DNA of 64,000 nt from NCBI GenBank assembly GCA_016794345.1, contig JAEUKE010000043.1, positions 62,001 to 126,000 of the forward strand. The letters are read 5' to 3'. The translations under genes were made by a program, and so were the position numbers. Below, piece after piece: positions 58,614-64,000 of this stretch (position 1 is its first letter; each line of letters opens with the position of its first letter). The stretch comes from Myxococcales bacterium (lineage in GTDB: Bacteria; Myxococcota_A; Polyangia; Polyangiales; Polyangiaceae). The notes under the pieces are model-generated. The model was not told the DNA's origin. It made no database searches and was given only the letters and a program-made list of their open reading frames with translations.

Positions 58614-59921
58614 GTGCGCTTCCCCGGCCGCCGCAAGCACAAGCACTACTTCCCGATCCACGAGCGCGATCCGCACCTGCGCCACGGAGCGTCCGAGCCG
58701 CCGGAGCGGGCCGTGCAGATCGTCGGCATCGATCAGACGCTCGTCGACATCGATGCCCGCGTGAGCGACGACCTGCTCGCCCGCTACGATCTGCCGAAGG
58801 GCGGCTCCACGCTCGTGACGGGCGACGCGGCGGCCCGGCTCTACGACGAGCTGCTCGGCGCCGGGCTCATCACCAACGAGTTCGCCGGCGGCACCGTCGG
58901 CAACACGCTCCACAACTACTCGCTGCTCGCGGACGCGCCGGCGACGCTGCTCGGCGTGATGAGCGAGGTGATCCGCGCCGGCACCTCGGCGTACCGCTAT
59001 CTCTCGAACACCTCGAGCCGGGTGAACCTCGACCACCTCCAGCCAGTCGACGGCCCGATCGGGCGCTGCTTCGCGCTCATCACACCCGACGGGGAGCGAA
59101 CGTTTGCGATCTGTCCCGGCAAGATGAACGAGCTGCGCCCCGGGTCGATCCCCGAGCAGGTGTTCGACGGCGCGGCGTGTCTGCTCCTCTCGGCCTACCT
59201 GATGCGCGCCGCCGAAGGCGACCCGATGCCCCAGGCCGCCCTCCGCGCAATCGAGCTCGCGAAGGCGCACGGCGTGCCCGTCGTGCTGACGCTGGGCACG
59301 CGCTTCGTGATCGCCGAGCGCCCCGAGTTCTGGCGCACGTTCATCGCCGAGCACGTCGACGTCCTGGCCATGAACGAGGAGGAGGCCGAGGCCCTCACCG
59401 GCGCGAGTGACCCGCTGGTGGCGTGTGACCGCGCGCTCGAGCTCGCCGATCTCGTGCTCTGCACGGCCGGCCCGATCGGCCTCTACCTCACCGGCTACAC
59501 CGACGAGGCCGTGAAGCGCGAGACGCGTTATCCGCTCTTGCCGGGCGCCATCGCCGAGTTCAACCGCTACGAGTTCAGCCGCCCGATCCGGCGCCGCGAG
59601 TGCGACCGACCGACGAAGGTCTACGCGCACATCGCTCCGTACCACGGCGGCCCCGAGCGCATCACCAGCACCAACGGCGCCGGCGACGCGGCCCTCGCCG
59701 CGCTCCTGCACGACATGTCGGCGAACCTCCACCACCGCGCGCGTGTCCCCAACTCGGCCAAACACACGCGCCCCTTCCTGACGTATTCGTCGATGAGCCA
59801 GGTCTGCCGCTACGCGAATCGCGTGAGCTACGAGGTGCTGACGCGCGCGTCGCCCCGGCTCACGCGCGGCCTGCCCGAGCGCGAGGACGGCCTCGACGAC
59901 GAGAAGTACTGGGCGCTCTGA
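58614..59921 (+). CDS. gsk: inosine/guanosine kinase (PfkB family)
   Basis: 435 aa, almost the length of the E. coli enzyme. The GTG at 58614 has AGGAGG four bases upstream. The start VRFPGRRKHKHYFP, the central VGIDQTLVDIDARVSDD, GGTVGNTLHNYSLLAD, PIGRCFALITPDGERTF and ITSTNGAGDAALAALL (the catalytic GAGD motif of the PfkB fold) closely follow Gsk. It phosphorylates inosine and guanosine to their monophosphates in purine salvage. The near-identical motif string to enterobacterial Gsk is striking in this genome background. It stands alone, converging on ssb. Confidence 0.95.
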   Translation: MRFPGRRKHKHYFPIHERDPHLRHGASEPPERAVQIVGIDQTLVDIDARVSDDLLARYDLPKGGSTLVTGDAAARLYDELLGAGLITNEFAGGTVGNTLHNYSLLADAPATLLGVMSEVIRAGTSAYRYLSNTSSRVNLDHLQPVDGPIGRCFALITPDGERTFAICPGKMNELRPGSIPEQVFDGAACLLLSAYLMRAAEGDPMPQAALRAIELAKAHGVPVVLTLGTRFVIAERPEFWRTFIAEHVDVLAMNEEEAEALTGASDPLVACDRALELADLVLCTAGPIGLYLTGYTDEAVKRETRYPLLPGAIAEFNRYEFSRPIRRRECDRPTKVYAHIAPYHGGPERITSTNGAGDAALAALLHDMSANLHHRARVPNSAKHTRPFLTYSSMSQVCRYANRVSYEVLTRASPRLTRGLPEREDGLDDEKYWAL

Positions 59922-59932
59922 GCGCCGCGAGC

Positions 59933-59958
59933 GCGGGCGCCTCCGGAGAGGCGCCCGC
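59933..59958. terminator. bidirectional hairpin between gsk and ssb
   Basis: GCGGGCGCCTC (59933-59943) and GAGGCGCCCGC (59948-59958) are perfect complements with a CGGA loop, 11 bp stem, in the 48-base gap between two converging genes. Confidence 0.7.
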
Positions 59959-59969
59959 CCCCGCCATCG

Positions 59970-60431
59970 TCAGGCCGTCGCGACCACCTGCTCACCCGTC
60001 GTGGCGAGCTCGCTCAGCGGCGCGCCGTCCGCAGCGTAGGGCTCCTCCTCGAAGGGCATCGCCGCGGGCGCGCTCGCGATCGACGGGCCCGCGTTGCCGC
60101 GCCGCTTGCCGGAGAGCATGACGTCCCGCGCGACGATCTCCACGCGCTTGATCTTCATGCCCTCCCGCTCGTACGTGGACGAGCGGAGGGTGCCTTCGAC
60201 CACGATCGCCTCCCCCTTCTTGAGGATGCGGGCGAGGCCCTCCGCGCGCGTCCCGAAGAGCGTGACGTCGTGCCAGTCCGTCCGCTCGACGAGGTTGTTC
60301 GACGCGTCGTAGTGGACCGCGTTGGTCGCGAGGCGAAGCTTGAGGATGGCGACCCCGGCCTGCGTGACGCGGAGCTCCGGGTCCGCGCCCAGGTGCCCGC
60401 CGATGACGACTCGATTGATGCTGTTCGACAT
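59970..60431 (-). CDS. ssb: single-stranded DNA-binding protein
   Basis: 153 aa from the ATG at 60431, with a purine-rich site before it (an ATG 12 codons earlier lies outside the family start). The OB fold is standard: NSINRVVIGGHLGADPELRV, LRLATNAVHY, WHDVTLFGTRAEGLARILKK, IVVEGTLRSSTYEREGMK and VEIVARDVMLSG. The C-terminal tail is Ala/Pro/Glu and ends GEQVVATA, without the acidic tip ending in Pro-Phe that recruits partner proteins in most bacterial SSB. It lies 54 bases after recA, same strand. The combination suggests a DNA repair pair separate from the main replication SSB. Confidence 0.92.
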   Translation of the reverse strand: MSNSINRVVIGGHLGADPELRVTQAGVAILKLRLATNAVHYDASNNLVERTDWHDVTLFGTRAEGLARILKKGEAIVVEGTLRSSTYEREGMKIKRVEIVARDVMLSGKRRGNAGPSIASAPAAMPFEEEPYAADGAPLSELATTGEQVVATA

Positions 60432-60485
60432 GATGACTTCTCCGTTTTGCTTTCTTGGTTCCTTCAATCGGACAAAATGGCCCGC

Positions 60486-61499
60486 TCAGTGGGCGGCGCC
60501 GTTGAGGGGGACGCCCTCCGCGGCGAGCGCCGCCTGACGGAGCTGCTCGTAGAGGTCCGCGTTGGCGATGAGCGTCTCGCGGGCGCGCTCCCTGCCCTGC
60601 CCGATGTGCTCGCCGGCGAAGGAGAGATGCGAGCCGCTCTTCTCCAAGACGCCTGCCGACGACGCGAAGTCGACGAGGTCGGTCGCCGAATCGATGCCCG
60701 TGCCCCAGCGGATATCGAACTCCGCCTCCTTGAAGGGCGGCGCCATCTTGTTCTTCACGACCTTCACGCGCGTCTTGGAGCCGACCGCCTCGTCGGAGAC
60801 CTTCACCGCGCCGATGCGACGCACGTCGAGCCGCACGCTCGCGTAGAACTTGAGCGCGTTGCCGCCCGTCGTCGTCTCCGGGTTACCGAAGACGACGCCG
60901 ATCTTCTGGCGCAGCTGGTTGATGAAGATGAGCGTCGTCCCCGTCTTGTGGACGGCGGGCGTGAGCTTGCGGAGCGCCTGGCTCATCAGGCGAGCCTGCA
61001 GGCCCATGTGCGAGTCGCCCATGTCGCCGTCGATCTCGGCCTTGGGCACGAGCGCCGCGACCGAGTCCACGACGACCACGTCGACGTCGCCGCTGCGGAC
61101 GAGCATCTCCGCGATCTCGAGGGCCTGCTCGCCCGAGTCCGGCTGGGATACGAGCAGCCCCTCGGTGTCCACCCCGATGGCGCGCGCGTAGTTGGCGTCG
61201 AACGCGTGCTCGGCGTCGATGAACGCCGCCACGCCGCCGAGGCGCTGCGCCTCGCGCATGGCGTGGAGCGTCAGCGTCGTCTTGCCGCTCGACTCCGGGC
61301 CGTAGATCTCGACGATGCGGCCGCGCGGGTAGCCCCCGACGCCGAGCGCCTTGTCGAGCATCATCGACCCCGTGGGGATGACCCCCAGCCCCGTCTCTTC
61401 CTCCTCGTCGCCGAGTGACATGATGGCCCCTTTCCCAAACTGCTTCTCGATCGCAGCGAGGACCGGCCTGATGCTGCGAAGCTTCTCCGAAACGCTCAT
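60486..61499 (-). CDS. recA: recombinase RecA
   Basis: 337 aa from the ATG at 61499, preceded by GAGGAGA. Walker [34 protein letters not shown], the DNA-binding loop region ([18 protein letters not shown]) and [11 protein letters not shown] are all present. It forms filaments on single-stranded DNA for homologous recombination and induces LexA self-cleavage. The C-terminus ([10 protein letters not shown]) is short and lacks the acidic tail of E. coli RecA. ssb follows 54 bases later and is likely co-transcribed. No obvious LexA box was seen upstream. Confidence 0.97.
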   Translation of the reverse strand: MSVSEKLRSIRPVLAAIEKQFGKGAIMSLGDEEEETGLGVIPTGSMMLDKALGVGGYPRGRIVEIYGPESSGKTTLTLHAMREAQRLGGVAAFIDAEHAFDANYARAIGVDTEGLLVSQPDSGEQALEIAEMLVRSGDVDVVVVDSVAALVPKAEIDGDMGDSHMGLQARLMSQALRKLTPAVHKTGTTLIFINQLRQKIGVVFGNPETTTGGNALKFYASVRLDVRRIGAVKVSDEAVGSKTRVKVVKNKMAPPFKEAEFDIRWGTGIDSATDLVDFASSAGVLEKSGSHLSFAGEHIGQGRERARETLIANADLYEQLRQAALAAEGVPLNGAAH

Positions 61500-61687
61500 T
61501 TGACTCTCCTCGCGGGCCACCTTTCGACCCGCGCGAGGGGGCTCTTGGCGACATCCGTGCCGAAGCAGAGGTGGCCATTTCTCCGCAGAAAGAGGCCTGT
61601 TCGAGGTCGCGCCGGGTGGCGGCGCCGGTTTCGAGGGGTGGCGGCGCCACCGGCTCGGCTCTTCTCGCCGCGCCGCGGGCGCGTACC

Positions 61688-63208
61688 ATGACGCGGATGC
61701 GTTCGCCCTTCGCTTCGCTCTCGTTCGTGCTCGCGGGAGCACTGGCTGCGTGGGGCTGTGGCGACGACACGGCGACCGGCGCGGGCGCCGGGGGAGCAGG
61801 AGCCGCTGCGGCTGGCGGCGGAGGAAGCGGCGGGGGGGGCGCGCCGCCCATCAGCCTCCCTGCGGAGGCCGGGTTCCTCGAGGTACCGCCTGCGACAGTC
61901 GTCGGACCGCCTTACCCCGCGCGCATGTTCTATTCGTTCCAGCCCGCTGCGCCCGACGCGGCGGAGGCGCCTCTCCTGCTCTTCTTCAATGGTGGCCCGG
62001 GTTCCGCGACCTCGGGGCTCCTCCTGGTGTACGGCACCGGACCGCTCACCCTGGACGCGAACGCAGCGACGGACCCAGGCCTCTTCGAGAACCCCGCGCC
62101 CTACACGCGCTTCGCGAACCTCCTCTACCTCGACGAGCGCCAGACCGGTTTCTCCTATGGCATCGGCCCCTTGCCCGCGTGCCTCGACGGCATGCAGGGC
62201 TACATCGAGGACGCAGGCGACTACGTACACGCCCTCCTCGATTTCCTCGACGCCCACCCGGCCCTCCGCAGCCGGCGCGTCGTCCTCGTCGGCGAGAGCT
62301 ACGGCGGCACGCGCGCGCCGATGATGCTCTACCTCCTGCAGCATTACGCGACCCCGCCCGAGCGGCCCGTGCCCCAGCTGGAGACCATTCACGAGCGGCT
62401 CCCCTGGCTCCGCGAGCGCGTGCAGGCCCATTTCGACGCCGTGGAACCGGCTCGGGCCGGCGAGGCGCGAACGCCGGACGAGGTGGCGGCGCAGTTCGGG
62501 GAGCAAGCGCTCATTCAGCCGAACTTCTTCGGGACGACGCAGATCCAGTTTCAGAGCATGCTCATGGCGCAAGACCCGGACTTCGCCGCGTTCCTCGCCG
62601 ACATGGCGGCCTACGACCAATACGACGTGCGGCGCGACCCCACCTACGAGCTGGAGGTGGCGACCCGGGCGCAGAACGCGCTGCACGACCCGCTCTCGCT
62701 CGAGGACCTCCTCGGAGTCGAGCTCACCTCGATTGACCATTTCCCCGCGGCCGAGCGGACCGACGCGGCCCGTTTGCTCGAGGACTACGATCTCCAGCAG
62801 ATCGCGCTGGCCGAGGCCGGGCTCCGCGCCGCCTTGGGTGACCTCCCCGACACCGACGCGTATTGGCTGCCGCTCCGGCCGGCTTGTACGAACATGCTGG
62901 GCGACGCGGGCAGCGCCAATGCGTTGATCGACGTGATGACGCGATCACGCACGTTCGTCACCAACGCGCGCTACGACGCCGTCGTGTACACCGAAGCCTT
63001 ACCCGCCCTCTTCGATCTCACGGCGTACGACGTGACGCTCGACACGGCTTCGCCGGCAGGCGCGAGCCGACCCGGGGAGATCGTCCTCACCTCCCCCGAG
63101 CGGGAGGTTCGCGTCCGCTTCCCGACCTACGAGGCCGGCCACGCAGTCACGTTGAGCGCCGCCGCCGAGCTCGGCGCGGATCTGAGAGAGTGGCTCGACG
63201 CGAGGTGA
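61688..63208 (+). CDS. S10-type serine carboxypeptidase-like lipoprotein
   Basis: 506 aa. Lipobox AAWGC near residue 21, then a Gly/Ala linker to about 55. [12 protein letters not shown] is the oxyanion-hole block and [10 protein letters not shown] the nucleophile elbow (Ser204) of peptidase family S10; YEAGHAV near residue 485 supplies the histidine. The aspartate is probably in the [11 protein letters not shown] strand. An insert of over 100 residues in the middle is the usual S10 cap. It would trim C-terminal residues from peptides outside the cell. Divergent from recA with 188 bases between. Confidence 0.88.
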   Translation: MTRMRSPFASLSFVLAGALAAWGCGDDTATGAGAGGAGAAAAGGGGSGGGGAPPISLPAEAGFLEVPPATVVGPPYPARMFYSFQPAAPDAAEAPLLLFFNGGPGSATSGLLLVYGTGPLTLDANAATDPGLFENPAPYTRFANLLYLDERQTGFSYGIGPLPACLDGMQGYIEDAGDYVHALLDFLDAHPALRSRRVVLVGESYGGTRAPMMLYLLQHYATPPERPVPQLETIHERLPWLRERVQAHFDAVEPARAGEARTPDEVAAQFGEQALIQPNFFGTTQIQFQSMLMAQDPDFAAFLADMAAYDQYDVRRDPTYELEVATRAQNALHDPLSLEDLLGVELTSIDHFPAAERTDAARLLEDYDLQQIALAEAGLRAALGDLPDTDAYWLPLRPACTNMLGDAGSANALIDVMTRSRTFVTNARYDAVVYTEALPALFDLTAYDVTLDTASPAGASRPGEIVLTSPEREVRVRFPTYEAGHAVTLSAAAELGADLREWLDAR

Positions 63209-63217
63209 GTCGGGCGG

Positions 63218-63991
63218 TCAGCCGCGCCGCCGGAACGCGGCGTAGGTCTCGTCTCGCCACGCGAGGACGTCGGCGAACTGCTCGGCGAGGCGAGCATGTG
63301 TCCAGGCGCGCCGCGAAGCCGGGCCGAGGTGGATATGCTCCTCGGCAACCGGAAGAATGAACTGCAAGGACGCCGCGAGCGTGATGTCCGCGTACGAGAA
63401 CAGCCCGGCGGCTCGATTGGTGATTCGCGCGCGCACCTCTTCGAGCCGGCCGCGGAGCGCGGTCTCGTGCGCGTCGGCGGCGCGCTCCTGTGTTCCGTAC
63501 TTCCGACGCAGGTGGAGCACACCAAGACGAGCGGAGCCCGAGAGCGGGCGGCGGAGCGGCGCGGGCACAAATGGCGGCAGCTGCTCGGCGAGGGCGTCGG
63601 CGTCGGTCGAGAGCCGGTCGAGCAGGAGCGCGCGGCCCGATGCCATGATGGCGTCGCTCACCTCGATCCAGCGATCGACCTCGTCCGCCTCGCGGAACAG
63701 CGGCGCCCCCGTGCCTCGCTCCTCTGCCCAGCGCGCGATCTCGTGTGAGTCCATGATCGTGCGCCCCTCGGTGACCAGGAGCGGCACCGTGACGGGGCCA
63801 CGCAGCCGGCGCGCCGCGAGACGGAGCGTGACCTCGGCGAGGAGCGGGACCTGCTCGATCTCGCGGTAGGTCAAGCCGTGGTGATCGAGGGCCCACCGCG
63901 CGCGCTCACAGAAGGGAGCAAACGACTCGGCGTAGAGGCGCGGCTGTCGAGACACCAGCACGGTGGTATCCGCGTAGCAGTCGCGGAGCAA
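63218..63991 (-). CDS. glutathione S-transferase-like protein
   Basis: 257 aa from a TTG at 63991; a GTG ten codons later is also possible, and the in-frame stop is right before the TTG. The N-terminal thioredoxin-like part (PRLYAESFAPFCERARWALDHHGLTYREIE, in two pieces) with VPLLVTEGRTIMDSHEIARWAEE carries the glutathione-binding Ser of the SNAIL-like motif as DSHEI. The C-terminal half is all-helical. The Ser/Tyr/Cys catalytic residue cannot be fixed by eye. It may detoxify or act in redox; substrate unknown. Start is near the window end, so the upstream region is not visible. Confidence 0.78.
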   Translation of the reverse strand: MLRDCYADTTVLVSRQPRLYAESFAPFCERARWALDHHGLTYREIEQVPLLAEVTLRLAARRLRGPVTVPLLVTEGRTIMDSHEIARWAEERGTGAPLFREADEVDRWIEVSDAIMASGRALLLDRLSTDADALAEQLPPFVPAPLRRPLSGSARLGVLHLRRKYGTQERAADAHETALRGRLEEVRARITNRAAGLFSYADITLAASLQFILPVAEEHIHLGPASRRAWTHARLAEQFADVLAWRDETYAAFRRRG

Positions 63992-64000
63992 TCAGACGAA

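Noticed and set aside
61637..61651. GGTGGC-GGC-GCCACC palindrome upstream of recA as a LexA site
   Set aside because: It does not resemble known LexA boxes and GC-rich palindromes are common by chance here.

Overview
The window is GC-rich, densely coded DNA from a free-living bacterium, most likely a myxobacterium (phylum Myxococcota, Polyangia-type). The evidence is the large number of secreted lipoproteins that place a low-complexity Gly/Ser/Thr linker straight after the lipobox cysteine, thrombospondin type-3 and Cys-rich repeat lipoproteins, an REC-GAF-HD-GYP regulator, VgrG/prePAAR secretion genes and many GTG/TTG starts. No rRNA, tRNA, insertion sequence, prophage or CRISPR array was recognised.

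Layout. 1-10.8 kb: a truncated matrixin protease, a lipoprotein with a ferritin-like domain, a PEGA-like envelope protein, an HD-GYP regulator followed by lipB and two overlapping genes, a DUF4846 lipoprotein and a barrel-like protein. 10.9-19.9 kb: a serpin, a signalling gene damaged by an internal deletion, lysC, an epoxide-hydrolase-like enzyme, a frameshifted lipoprotein, a GIDE-domain protein and a P-type ATPase resembling the animal Na+,K+-ATPase. 20.2-27.2 kb: an orphan type VI secretion island (VgrG, ATPase, two Eag-type chaperones, a prePAAR protein, a proline-rich protein and a metzincin protease that is the best effector candidate). 27.3-36.7 kb: large lipoproteins, a lipoprotein phosphatase, a purple-acid-phosphatase-like lipoprotein, a TPR protein and a Rieske protein. 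36.9-44.7 kb: one long operon with a Gld-type ABC system (ATPase, permease, GldG-like, DUF4340) ending in pheT. 44.7-58.5 kb: mixed envelope proteins, including a coupled pair with a somatomedin-B-like domain and a possible caspase-fold peptidase, a TetR-hydrolase unit and repeat-rich lipoproteins. 58.6-64 kb: an E. coli-like inosine/guanosine kinase, a recA-ssb operon, an S10 carboxypeptidase-like lipoprotein and a GST.

Housekeeping genes (lipB, lysC, pheT, recA, ssb, gsk) are interspersed with an unusually protease-rich envelope repertoire: two metzincins, an S10 peptidase, a possible clan CD peptidase and a serpin inhibitor. This fits a predatory or scavenging lifestyle, although that is inference. 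The most noteworthy segments are the prePAAR/metzincin type VI island, the somatomedin-B/caspase-like pair, the deleted hybrid kinase and the recA-ssb pair whose SSB lacks the usual acidic tip.
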